Below, one piece after another: positions 1 to 7,472 of a stretch of 18,572 bases of DNA; the first letter of the stretch is position 1, and every line of letters begins with the position of its first letter. The DNA is from Microcaldota archaeon. Lineage in GTDB: Archaea > Micrarchaeota > Micrarchaeia > Micrarchaeales > CABMGC01. The position numbers were made by a program, and so were the translations under genes. Under the pieces are notes generated by a model. That model searched no databases, was not told where the DNA came from, and saw only the letters and a program-made list of their open reading frames with translations. The DNA is taken from the NCBI GenBank assembly GCA_021803405.1, contig JAJZLO010000014.1, positions 1 to 18,572 on the forward strand, in the 5' to 3' direction.

Positions 1-125
1 ACACAATAAATAATAGCAAGTATTTTATAGGTAGTGGTAGCTTAATAGTATAGACCTGTTTATTTTATATTTTTTATTTTAATAGTTAGAATATGTTGAT
101 AATTTTATATTTTTAAGTGGATATT
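1..125. other. Upstream region of psmB
   Basis: Very AT-rich, with several TATA-like stretches (about 60-80 and 101-113) and no recognisable gene. Which stretch is the psmB promoter cannot be decided. Confidence 0.4.
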
Positions 126-764
126 ATGATGGATTATGAAAAGTTTGCGGATAAGGTAAGACACGGAACTACAACACTAGCGCTCATATGCAGTGATGGT
201 GTTGCTATGGGTGCTGATGTAAGAGCTACATACTCAACATACATCTCAAGCTCAGAGGCCATAAAGATACACAAGATAGACAATAATCTTGGAATGACAA
301 TAGCAGGTGGAGTTGGGGATGCAGAGTATCTTGTAAAGTTGCTTAAGATGCAGAATGAACTTTATAAGATGGATGAGGGCAAACCTATGTCTCCTAAAAA
401 CGCAACTTCAATAATGTCACTAGTAATGCAGGAAAATAAGATGTACCCATATTATGTAGAGTTGATAATAGGAGGGTTGAATAATGGTGTCCCTGAAATC
501 TACAATATTGATCCAGTAGGAGGGCACATAAAAGAATCTAAATTCACCTCTACAGGAAGCGGTTCTATAGCAGCTACAGGATATATGGAAAGCGTTTATT
601 CAGAGGATATGCAAACGCAAGATGCAGCAAAACACATAGCAAAGGCATTGAAGATAGCGATGAAAAGAGATAGCGCAACTGGGGATGGGATTAGGATAGT
701 TTCTATTACTAAAAAGGGTTATAAAGAGTACTCAAAAGAAGAAATAGATAAGATGATAAAGTAA
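126..764 (+). CDS. psmB: Proteasome beta subunit (20S core, N-terminal threonine protease)
   Basis: This is the catalytic beta subunit of the archaeal 20S proteasome, which degrades unfolded proteins in the cytoplasm. A short propeptide ends in His-Gly, followed by the run TTTLAL, so self-cleavage exposes the nucleophile Thr15 (counting from ATG 126). The partners Asp (mature residue 17, in MGADVRA) and Lys (mature residue 33, in EAIK) are in place. The late motif, normally RDxxSG, reads RDSATG here, a conservative Ser-to-Thr change. A GTG at 117 would add three residues. I prefer ATG 126 because the GTGGAT at 117-122 then sits at ribosome-binding distance; ATG 129 is also possible. The length of about 212 residues is normal. 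aCPSF1 follows on the same strand after 53 bases. Identification is near certain; the exact start is not. Confidence 0.96.
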   Translation: MMDYEKFADKVRHGTTTLALICSDGVAMGADVRATYSTYISSSEAIKIHKIDNNLGMTIAGGVGDAEYLVKLLKMQNELYKMDEGKPMSPKNATSIMSLVMQENKMYPYYVELIIGGLNNGVPEIYNIDPVGGHIKESKFTSTGSGSIAATGYMESVYSEDMQTQDAAKHIAKALKIAMKRDSATGDGIRIVSITKKGYKEYSKEEIDKMIK

Positions 765-817
765 AAACCAGTTTAGGGGAATAGCATAAAAAACATATTT
801 TTAGATAGAGTGATTAG

Positions 818-2758
818 TTGAACAGTGTTAACCAGGATAATAAAGACATTAAGGAAAAAATCAAAGAACTAATGCCTGAAGAAGCAGAGCTTTCTGAGAT
901 AGAATTCGAAGGGCCAGATGTTGCAGTATATGTTAAAAACATACCTTTTGTATATAATGACGAGAATATAATAAAAAATATTTCAGCGGTAATAAAGAAA
1001 AGGCTTATAGTTAGAAGCGACTCAAAGGAGCTTTTAGATGAAGATACCTCGCTTAAAAAAATACTTGAAATAATACCTAAAGATGCCGGAGTAAAAGAGG
1101 ATGGGATAAAATTTGACAAGGAATTTTCCCAAGTTTATATAGAAGCTATGAAGCCCGGCCTAGTTATAGGAAAGGGAGGCTCTACCTTAATAAAAATAAT
1201 ATCTGATACCAGATGGGTTCCAAAGGTGCTTAGAACACCTACAATGAATAGCGATGTAATAAACGGAATAAGACAGCTAATGCTTAGAGAAAATGAGTTC
1301 AGAAAGAAGTTCCTTACTACAGTAGGCAAGAAAATAAACCAACCTATGAGTAAAAGCGAGTGGCTAAAGGCAACTGCATTAGGAGGCTTCAAAGAGGTAG
1401 GAAGAAGTTGTTTATTGCTTGAAACAAATCACTCTAAGATTTTGATAGACTGCGGCATAAGCCCAGACCCTGGAATAAAGGGCTTTGACACTACAAGCAC
1501 CGAGAATAAGGCCTTCCCTTATCTTGACAACGCAAACCTAACCATCAACGATATAGATGCAGTAATAATGACACATGCACACATGGATCATATGGGCTTT
1601 ATTCCATATTTATATAAATTTGGATATACAGGTCCTGTTTATTGTACACCTCCTTCCAGAGATCTTGCCGCACTGCTTCTTTACGATTACAATAAATTAG
1701 TAATGAGAACTGGTGGAACACCCCTTTATGGAGAGAAGGATATCAAGACCATGCTTTCACATATGATAACTAGAGATTATGGTGAGGTAACCAACATAAC
1801 AGAGGAGATTAAACTTACATACCACAACGCAGGGCACATACTCGGAAGCGGAATAGTGCATTTGCACATAGGAGAAGGACTTTATAACATAGTACATACT
1901 GGAGATATTAAGTATGGTTTTACAAGGCTATACGATCAAGCAGACACAAAATATCCTAGGATAGATGCATTGTTTATAGAGAGCACATATGGTGGATCTA
2001 AAAACATAGGACACGACAGACAAAGCTCAGAAGTAGAGCTTATGCAGAATATAAAAAGAACAATAGACAACGGAGGAAAGGTATTAATACCGCTCTTTGC
2101 AGTTGGAAGAGCGCAGGAACTACAGTTGGTTTTAGAGAATTATATAATGAACAACAAGGAGTTTAAAATAGACGCTCCGGTTTATCTTGACGGAATGCTT
2201 TTAGAAGCAAGCGCTATACATACCGCTTATCCAGAGTATCTTAAAGTAGGTTTAAGACATAGAATACTTAACAACAACTCGCCTTTTGAAAGTGAGATCT
2301 TCGAGGTTGCAAAAGGAGAGCGTGGAGATGTATTAGATAAAGGTCCTGGAGTTATACTTGCAAGCGGCGGTATGCTTAATGGAGGTACAGCATTAGAGTA
2401 CTTTAAAGCTTTAGCCGAAGACCCTAAGAATCTGCTTGTCTTTGTAGGATTCAATAGCGCCGGATCCTTTGGAAGAAGGGTGCAGAATGGATTAAATGAT
2501 ACTGCTTTGCCAGGTGCAGATGGTAAAATGGAGCAGATAAAGGTAAACATGCAGGTAAAAACCATAGATGCGTTTTCAGGACACAGTGATAGAGTGCAGC
2601 TTACAAGTTTTGTTGAACACCTAAGACCAGCAGCGAGAAAGATATATACAATGCATGGAGAAGAAAGTAGGTGTGAAGATTTAGCTAGATTCCTTGGAAA
2701 TAGATTTAAGGTTGAATCACGCTCACCTATGGATTTGGATACTATAAGATTTAAATAA
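818..2758 (+). CDS. aCPSF1/FttA: KH-domain beta-CASP ribonuclease, transcription termination factor
   Basis: This is the archaeal homologue of eukaryotic CPSF73. In this family the enzyme cleaves nascent RNA at U-rich sites and drives transcription termination (aCPSF1, also called FttA). Residues 1 to about 180 form the KH region, with the GKGG loop at 118-121. The metallo-beta-lactamase core follows, with the zinc motif HAHMDH at 253-258, His340 (AGHILGS) and Asp363 (TGD). The beta-CASP motifs are Glu388 (FIESTYG), His589 (SGHSD) and His613 (TMHGE), so the full catalytic set is present. The length of 646 residues is typical. The start is a TTG preceded by GTGAT three bases upstream, which supports this unusual start codon. 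The gene converges on pyruvate kinase, leaving only 20 bases between the two stops. Confidence 0.96.
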   Translation: MNSVNQDNKDIKEKIKELMPEEAELSEIEFEGPDVAVYVKNIPFVYNDENIIKNISAVIKKRLIVRSDSKELLDEDTSLKKILEIIPKDAGVKEDGIKFDKEFSQVYIEAMKPGLVIGKGGSTLIKIISDTRWVPKVLRTPTMNSDVINGIRQLMLRENEFRKKFLTTVGKKINQPMSKSEWLKATALGGFKEVGRSCLLLETNHSKILIDCGISPDPGIKGFDTTSTENKAFPYLDNANLTINDIDAVIMTHAHMDHMGFIPYLYKFGYTGPVYCTPPSRDLAALLLYDYNKLVMRTGGTPLYGEKDIKTMLSHMITRDYGEVTNITEEIKLTYHNAGHILGSGIVHLHIGEGLYNIVHTGDIKYGFTRLYDQADTKYPRIDALFIESTYGGSKNIGHDRQSSEVELMQNIKRTIDNGGKVLIPLFAVGRAQELQLVLENYIMNNKEFKIDAPVYLDGMLLEASAIHTAYPEYLKVGLRHRILNNNSPFESEIFEVAKGERGDVLDKGPGVILASGGMLNGGTALEYFKALAEDPKNLLVFVGFNSAGSFGRRVQNGLNDTALPGADGKMEQIKVNMQVKTIDAFSGHSDRVQLTSFVEHLRPAARKIYTMHGEESRCEDLARFLGNRFKVESRSPMDLDTIRFK

Positions 2759-2778
2759 AAGAAAGAAAAAGTAAAAAG

Positions 2779-4146
2779 CTAGTTATTTTTCTCCCAAAAA
2801 CAAAGTATAGTGTCCGATGTCCCTGATTTTTCTGTGTGGCCAAAAACTATAATGTAAGAGAGTATCGATAATTTTTTGGCGTACTCCTTTATTTTTTTAA
2901 TTACTTCTTCATTAGTTGAAATAGTAATATCAACGCCTCTTAATCCATAGAAAATACCAAATGAGCGGAATAGCTCTTCAGAATCTGAAACAGCAATTAT
3001 ACTTGATTCTGGCCTAAGTGAAGAAAGAAGTTTTGCGGTGCTGCCGGTTTTTGTAATTATAAATATAGCATCGGTCTTGCATGTGCGGCTAATACCTGCT
3101 GCGGCGGCAGCTATGCCTTCATGAGTATTTTTTATTGATACATTGGTATTTGAGTCATTACTCATCATAGTTTCGGTATATGATGCAATGCTGCTCATAG
3201 CCTTCAATGCATCTATAGGAAACTTTCCTACCGCAGTCTCATCACTTAGCATTATGCAGTCCGTACCAGATTTAACTGCATTGGCTATATCTGTCATCTC
3301 TGCTCTTGTAGGGCTTTGGTTTCTAGTCATGCTCTCAAGCATCTGAGTAGCAACTATAACTGGCTTTCCATTCTTTCTGCATGCGTTTATTATCTTATCT
3401 TGGACTAATGGAACCTCATTGAACTCTATATTCAAGGCCATATCACCCCTAGCTATCATCACACCATCTGAAACTGCAACTATATTTTCTATATCATTAA
3501 TTGCTTCTTGCCTTTCTATTTTTGATATTACAAGCATGTTGCCGGATATTTTTCTTGCTTTTTTGACATCTTCTGCCGACTTAACAAAAGAAAGTGCTAT
3601 ATAATCAAAACCGTGTTTTTTTACAAACTCTATAAGTTTAAGATCATCAGATGTTGGAGGCGATGCGCTCATATTTATCCCTTTTACGTTTATGCCTTTT
3701 CTGCTGCCTATTTTACCATCTTGTAAGGATTTACAAAATATGCGCCTATCTTTAAGTTTTGTTATGATTAGTTTGGGATTACCATCGCCTATTGAGATCT
3801 CACAGCCAACCTTCATGTCATCATAAATATCCAATTCTATAGGTATCTCATCTCCTTTAGCGTTTGGATGATGTACAAAAACAATCTCCTGGCCTGTTTT
3901 AATATATATGTCATTCTCAAGTTTAGAGACTCTTATTTTAGGACCTGGAAGATCAGCAAGCAAAGAAATATTCCTGTTTAATTTTTTAGCTGTTTTTTCT
4001 ACCAGCTCTTTCGCCTGAAGTTTCTCTTCTGGAGTTCCATGTGAAAAATTAAATCTTATTATATCTGCTATTTTCAAGGCTTCGGTCAGTACAGATGGTT
4101 CGGATATTGCAGGACCAAATGTAGCTATTATTTTTGTTCTTAACAT
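2779..4146 (-). CDS. pyk: Pyruvate kinase
   Basis: The enzyme converts phosphoenolpyruvate and ADP to pyruvate and ATP in the last step of glycolysis. The protein (455 residues) starts MLRTKIIATFGPA and shows the family motifs in order: RFNFSHG (31-37; Arg31, Asn33, Ser35), LADLPGPKIR (63-72), the B domain to about 160, the active-site lysine motif ISKIE (207-211, Lys209), MIARGDMALNI (230-240, Asp235), ATQMLESM and SPTRAEMTDIANAV. The usual MLSGETA reads MLSDETA. The C-terminal domain (about 340-455) is intact. The open frame extends upstream to 4236, but homology begins at 4146, where TTGAT sits three bases before ATG. A TATA-like CTTTAATAC lies about 30-38 bases further up on the minus strand. 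The function is secure. Confidence 0.95.
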   Translation of the reverse strand: MLRTKIIATFGPAISEPSVLTEALKIADIIRFNFSHGTPEEKLQAKELVEKTAKKLNRNISLLADLPGPKIRVSKLENDIYIKTGQEIVFVHHPNAKGDEIPIELDIYDDMKVGCEISIGDGNPKLIITKLKDRRIFCKSLQDGKIGSRKGINVKGINMSASPPTSDDLKLIEFVKKHGFDYIALSFVKSAEDVKKARKISGNMLVISKIERQEAINDIENIVAVSDGVMIARGDMALNIEFNEVPLVQDKIINACRKNGKPVIVATQMLESMTRNQSPTRAEMTDIANAVKSGTDCIMLSDETAVGKFPIDALKAMSSIASYTETMMSNDSNTNVSIKNTHEGIAAAAAGISRTCKTDAIFIITKTGSTAKLLSSLRPESSIIAVSDSEELFRSFGIFYGLRGVDITISTNEEVIKKIKEYAKKLSILSYIIVFGHTEKSGTSDTILCFWEKNN

Positions 4147-4280
4147 AAAATCAATAATGAATAATGTAGGACAAAGTATTAAAGACTTACTTAGGGAGTG
4201 TGTATTAAAAATTATTCTTCTTAGAACTTGAAGCATTTAATGAAGAGTTAGATATCGATTCTGAATTACGTATAACTCTC

Positions 4281-4796
4281 TTATTTTGATTCTTGAGATT
4301 TAAGAGAATCTGCACAGTTTTTTATAGCTTCGGCTTTTTTTCTGCTTATTCTATCGAATATTTTTTTAACATCTTCATTTATAGATAAAAAGAGCTCAGG
4401 ATTTGATACTCGCAACATATATGTGAATATCACAGGGGAGTCTGTTTTTGAAAGATAATCATGAATCTCTTTTTTTATATTAGTAGCATTAGCCCGGTTT
4501 GTCCTAAATGTTTTTTTAAGTGCTACAGCGGCTATTTGTCTTGCTGTATTTTCCATCCCTGCGCTTTCTGCTGTTTTTTTCAGCTCCTCTGTTGCAAGCG
4601 AGATAGCCAATGGATTTCCTATGTGTGAGTATATACAATCACTTGCCGCAGAAACTGCGTCCCTATCGCCCCTAGTTAGAAGTCGCACCGTTTCGAGTGT
4701 ATTGTTAACCTTGCCCCATAACTCACGGCTTTGCTTAAGCAAAATCATGCACTTATCGGTATTCACCAATGTATTTTCGATTGTCTTTATTCCCAT
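4281..4796 (-). CDS. Unknown all-helical protein
   Basis: I do not recognise this 171-residue protein. It appears entirely alpha-helical, with amphipathic stretches, no transmembrane segment and no signal peptide, and it is rich in Lys, Asn and Ala. It has two Cys in the first half (about residues 11 and 55) and one near the end, not arranged as a metal site. The frame also has an ATG at 4814, six codons earlier. I chose 4796 because a TATA-like TTTAAATA centred near 4829 would start a transcript close to it. Pyruvate kinase lies 134 bases downstream on the same strand with its own promoter-like sequence, so shared transcription is possible but not shown. It is probably a real gene of unknown role, perhaps lineage-specific. 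Confidence 0.7.
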   Translation of the reverse strand: MGIKTIENTLVNTDKCMILLKQSRELWGKVNNTLETVRLLTRGDRDAVSAASDCIYSHIGNPLAISLATEELKKTAESAGMENTARQIAAVALKKTFRTNRANATNIKKEIHDYLSKTDSPVIFTYMLRVSNPELFLSINEDVKKIFDRISRKKAEAIKNCADSLKSQESK

Positions 4797-4911
4797 AAAA
4801 CAACATAAATACATTAATTTTTTTGATATTTAAACTTGCGTTTTTTTTTAGAATTTTGAATATTTAAACTTAAAAATAATATATAATTAAACGTAAATAT
4901 TTAGACGAAAG

Positions 4912-4922
4912 GTTTATATAAT
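4912..4922 (+). promoter_or_regulatory. TATA box and BRE of the ABC exporter operon
   Basis: The stretch GTTTATATAAT, preceded by purine-rich CGAAAG (BRE-like), lies about 38 bases before the TTG start at 4955. Standard archaeal spacing puts transcription start near 4943. The palindrome at 4926-4945 lies between the box and that start. Confidence 0.6.
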
Positions 4923-4925
4923 AAA

Positions 4926-4945
4926 ATAGTTTAAATTTAAACTAT
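4926..4945. promoter_or_regulatory. Perfect 20-bp palindrome, candidate operator of the ABC exporter
   Basis: The half site ATAGTTTAAA is followed at once by its exact reverse complement. The palindrome covers the predicted transcription start just downstream of the TATA box, a position where a bound repressor would block RNA polymerase. The core TTTAAACT also occurs at 4830-4837 and 4863-4870 upstream, so several sites for one regulator are possible. The AT-rich background could produce short palindromes by chance, but 20 perfect bases is long. Confidence 0.45.
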
Positions 4946-4954
4946 AGTGATTAT

Positions 4955-5968
4955 TTGGTTGATTCAGGCAAGAAAAATAATGTCGACATTAAAGTTTTTG
5001 ATATAGAGGTATCATCTTTAATTAAAAATTTTGGCAAGTTTACTGCAGTAGATAATATATCGTTTAGAGTAGCTTCAGGTGAGATATTTGGGTTGTTAGG
5101 CCCTAACGGAGCCGGAAAGACAACTACCATTAAAATGCTAACGACTCTTTTAGAACCTACAAAAGGCAATGCTAAAATAGCTGGTCATGACATAATTAAA
5201 GAAAAAAATAGTGTAAGGCAAAGTATAGGCATTGTTTTCCAAGACCCGTCATTAGATGATAAACTTACTGGAAAAGAAAATCTTATTTTCCACGGCATGT
5301 TATATAACCTTAAAAAGGAATTGATGGAAGAAAGGATAAAAAATGTTTTGAAACTAGTTGAACTTGAAGAAAAGGCAGATGTTCTTGTAGAAAATTATTC
5401 GGGAGGAATGAAAAGAAGGCTTGAGATAGCAAGAGGATTGATGCATATGCCAAAGGTTCTTTTTCTTGATGAGCCTACCGTTGGCTTAGACCCTCAAACT
5501 AGAAGGAAGATATGGGATTACATAATAGAGTTAAATAAAAAACATAACACGACAATAGTTCTAACTACTCATTATATAGAAGAAGCAGATTTTCTGTGTA
5601 GTAGGGTTGCCTTTGTAGATCATGGAAAGATAATAGCGTTAGACACTCCTGAAAAGCTCAAGAATGCCATGGGAGGAGATATGATCTCTTTAAAAATTGA
5701 AGGTGTGGTAGAAAAAAGTATATTTAATAGTATAAAATGGATAAAACATACCTCATTCGTTAATGATGTTTTTGAGCTCACAGTTGAAAATGGTGAAAAG
5801 AGAATCCCAGAACTTTTGAAGATTCTTGAAAATAAAGGTATTAGTGTAATGTCTGTAAATCTAAGAAAGCCAAGTCTTGAAGATGTATTCATTAAGGCAA
5901 CAGGAAGAGGAATAAGAGAAGAGGCAGGAAACTCAAAAGATAAAATGCGAATGTTCAGAGGCAGGTAA
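4955..5968 (+). CDS. ABC transporter ATP-binding protein, DrrA/ABC-2 exporter type
   Basis: This is the cytoplasmic ATPase of an export ABC transporter. Of 337 residues it shows Walker A GPNGAGKT (49-56), Q-loop Gln96 (VFQDPS), the signature YSGGMKRR (148-155), Walker B LFLDEP ending at 169-174 with the catalytic Glu173, the D-loop GLDP and the H-loop His206. The extra C-terminal domain (about 240-320) ends in PSLEDVFIKATGR, typical of the DrrA/NodI-like branch that exports drugs, lipids or polysaccharide. The start is TTG at 4955, supported by GTGAT at 4947-4951 and the lack of an earlier in-frame start close to the promoter. The permease follows after 5 bases, so the two form an operon. The substrate cannot be told. 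Confidence 0.94.
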   Translation: MVDSGKKNNVDIKVFDIEVSSLIKNFGKFTAVDNISFRVASGEIFGLLGPNGAGKTTTIKMLTTLLEPTKGNAKIAGHDIIKEKNSVRQSIGIVFQDPSLDDKLTGKENLIFHGMLYNLKKELMEERIKNVLKLVELEEKADVLVENYSGGMKRRLEIARGLMHMPKVLFLDEPTVGLDPQTRRKIWDYIIELNKKHNTTIVLTTHYIEEADFLCSRVAFVDHGKIIALDTPEKLKNAMGGDMISLKIEGVVEKSIFNSIKWIKHTSFVNDVFELTVENGEKRIPELLKILENKGISVMSVNLRKPSLEDVFIKATGRGIREEAGNSKDKMRMFRGR

Positions 5969-5973
5969 TTATT

Positions 5974-6732
5974 ATGATAGAATCAAAAGCAATTTATGTA
6001 ATATGGCTAAGAGAGCTAAAGAGATTTATAAGAGCGAAATCAAGAGTCGTAGGCATGATAATAATGCCATTGCTGTTTTTAGTAGGATTAGGGTACGGCT
6101 TAAATAATTTAGTAAAGCTTGGCGGTTCTGTAACATACTTTGAGTTCCTTGTTCCAGGAATAGTTGGTATGGCTCTGCTATTCACAAGCATAAATAATGG
6201 AGCATCAATAATTTGGGATAAGGAATTTGGATTTCTCAAAGAGATAATGGTTACGCCAAATTCAAGGATATCTATAGCGCTTGGAAAGATAGCAGGAGGT
6301 GCAACAACAGCAGTTTTACAAGGCATACTTGTCGTAATAGTGGCTATGGTAATTGGTTTTAGTCTGAGCCTTGCCCCAATTTCACTTTTAGCCGTAGTAT
6401 TCATGCTCCTAATAGCCGTAACCTTCATAAGTTTAGGTCTTGCAATAGGAGCGTTTATGAGCGATTTCCAAGGTTTTGGAATAGTTATGCAGTTCGTGGC
6501 TTTTCCTCTTTTCTTTCTTTCTGGAACTCTAGTGCCTGTAAGCAGCCTTCCTTCAGTTTTAAAGTATGTAGCATATGCAAATCCCTTAACATATGGAGTT
6601 GATGGACTTAGATATGTTTTGTTAGGCACCTCTACATTTCCATTATTAACTGACTTTGCAGCTATATTGTTTTCATCAGTAGCTATGATAATAGTATGCG
6701 CTTGGGCATTTAGCAAAGGAAACTCTGGATAG
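5974..6732 (+). CDS. ABC-2 type exporter permease, DrrB-like
   Basis: This is the membrane partner of the preceding ATPase. The 252-residue protein has a short cytoplasmic N-terminus (WLRELKRFIRAKSR) and six hydrophobic segments, at roughly 25-42, 57-77, 107-130, 136-162, 168-187 and 228-247. The ABC-2 signature appears as YANPLTYGVDGLR at 201-213, placed between segments 5 and 6 as in DrrB/NodJ proteins. The start ATG 5974 follows GGTAATTATT, a weak GGT ribosome-binding site. A homodimer of this protein with two ATPases would make a complete exporter. A stem-loop follows at 6757-6783. Confidence 0.92.
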   Translation: MIESKAIYVIWLRELKRFIRAKSRVVGMIIMPLLFLVGLGYGLNNLVKLGGSVTYFEFLVPGIVGMALLFTSINNGASIIWDKEFGFLKEIMVTPNSRISIALGKIAGGATTAVLQGILVVIVAMVIGFSLSLAPISLLAVVFMLLIAVTFISLGLAIGAFMSDFQGFGIVMQFVAFPLFFLSGTLVPVSSLPSVLKYVAYANPLTYGVDGLRYVLLGTSTFPLLTDFAAILFSSVAMIIVCAWAFSKGNSG

Positions 6733-6756
6733 AATAACTTAGATGTACCATATTAA

Positions 6757-6783
6757 GTTGCTTATAGAGTAGTATAGAGCAAC
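6757..6783. terminator. Stem-loop downstream of the ABC exporter operon
   Basis: GTTGCT-TATA at 6757-6766 pairs with TATA-G-AGCAAC at 6773-6783, leaving one bulged G and a 6-base loop (GAGTAG). It lies 25 bases after the permease stop and just before the peroxiredoxin promoter. It could be an mRNA 3'-end structure or a terminator. Archaeal terminators mostly rely on U-tracts, so termination is inference. Confidence 0.4.
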
Positions 6784-6789
6784 AGATAA

Positions 6790-6800
6790 ATTTATTATAG
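6790..6800 (+). promoter_or_regulatory. Probable TATA box of the peroxiredoxin gene
   Basis: ATTTATTATAG lies about 32 bases before ATG 6827. This would give a very short leader carrying the GTGAT at 6819-6823. Confidence 0.4.
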
Positions 6801-6826
6801 TTTTATAGCATATAATTAGTGATTTT

Positions 6827-7423
6827 ATGTACGCATCATGGAGTATTGGAGAAAATGCACCTGAAATAAAGGCGAAGGCATGGTTTCCTGAAGCTGAAAA
6901 AATAAAGGAATTTAAGCTTTCTGAACAGAAAGGGAAATGGGTAATAATTGCATTTTATCCTGGTGATTTTACATTTGTATGTGCTACGGATATAGAAGCG
7001 TTTATGCAAAGCTATGATGAATTCAAAAAAAACGGTGCAGAGATAGTAGCTATAAGCACAGATAGCGTTTATTCCCACAAGGCTTGGAGCGAAAGTTCAC
7101 CAAGAGTTAAAACAAGCAAAATACCACTTATTGAGGATTTCAATAAAAAAATATCTACAGATTACGGATTTATAAATAATGAAACCGGAGCTGCAAGAAG
7201 AGGCAGCGTCATAATAGACCCTGATGGAAGAGTACAGTATGTTTCGATACATAATGATGCATTAGGAAAGGATGTTGATCATATATTTACGTCATTTATG
7301 GCCTTGAAGTATGTCAGAGATACTCCTTCAGAAGAAGGGCATATCTGTGCAATACCTGCGAATTGGAAGTTAGGGAAAAGAGCTCTAGACATAGATATTG
7401 TAAAAGATATTGGAAAGCTTTAG
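6827..7423 (+). CDS. 2-Cys peroxiredoxin (AhpC/Prx1 type)
   Basis: The enzyme reduces hydrogen peroxide and organic hydroperoxides. The active-site motif YPGDFTFVC (44-52) contains the conserved Pro45, Thr49 and peroxidatic Cys52. Arg125 (RRGSVIIDPDG) matches the catalytic arginine. A second Cys174, in GHICAIPANW near the C-terminus, fits a resolving cysteine, so a typical 2-Cys dimer mechanism is likely. Two small oddities: the residue after Cys52 is Ala rather than the usual Pro (FVCATD for FVCPTE), and the C-terminal CPANW motif carries two extra residues (CAIPANW). The 198-residue length is normal. GTGAT three bases before ATG fixes the start. No dedicated reductase is adjacent. Confidence 0.94.
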   Translation: MYASWSIGENAPEIKAKAWFPEAEKIKEFKLSEQKGKWVIIAFYPGDFTFVCATDIEAFMQSYDEFKKNGAEIVAISTDSVYSHKAWSESSPRVKTSKIPLIEDFNKKISTDYGFINNETGAARRGSVIIDPDGRVQYVSIHNDALGKDVDHIFTSFMALKYVRDTPSEEGHICAIPANWKLGKRALDIDIVKDIGKL

Positions 7424-7442
7424 AGAGATATTTTTAAGAAGC

Positions 7443-7452
7443 TTTTTATATC
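7443..7452 (+). promoter_or_regulatory. TATA box for the PLD-like membrane protein gene
   Basis: TTTTTATATC is centred about 25 bases before ATG 7473, which implies a leaderless transcript, and no ribosome-binding site is visible. It overlaps the right arm (7439-7445) of an inverted repeat AAAGCTT/AAGCTTT that spans the end of the peroxiredoxin gene (left arm 7414-7420). Confidence 0.45.
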
Positions 7453-7472
7453 CCTAATTAATTAAGTATAAT

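Noticed and set aside
4147..4236. 30-codon N-terminal extension of pyruvate kinase in the open frame
   Set aside because: Family similarity begins at MLRTKIIATFGPA (4146), with a ribosome-binding site and TATA-like element within the supposed extension.
5994..6716. 240-codon minus-strand open frame across the ABC permease gene
   Set aside because: It is antisense to a well-supported permease with ABC-2 motifs and shows no recognisable domain or promoter.
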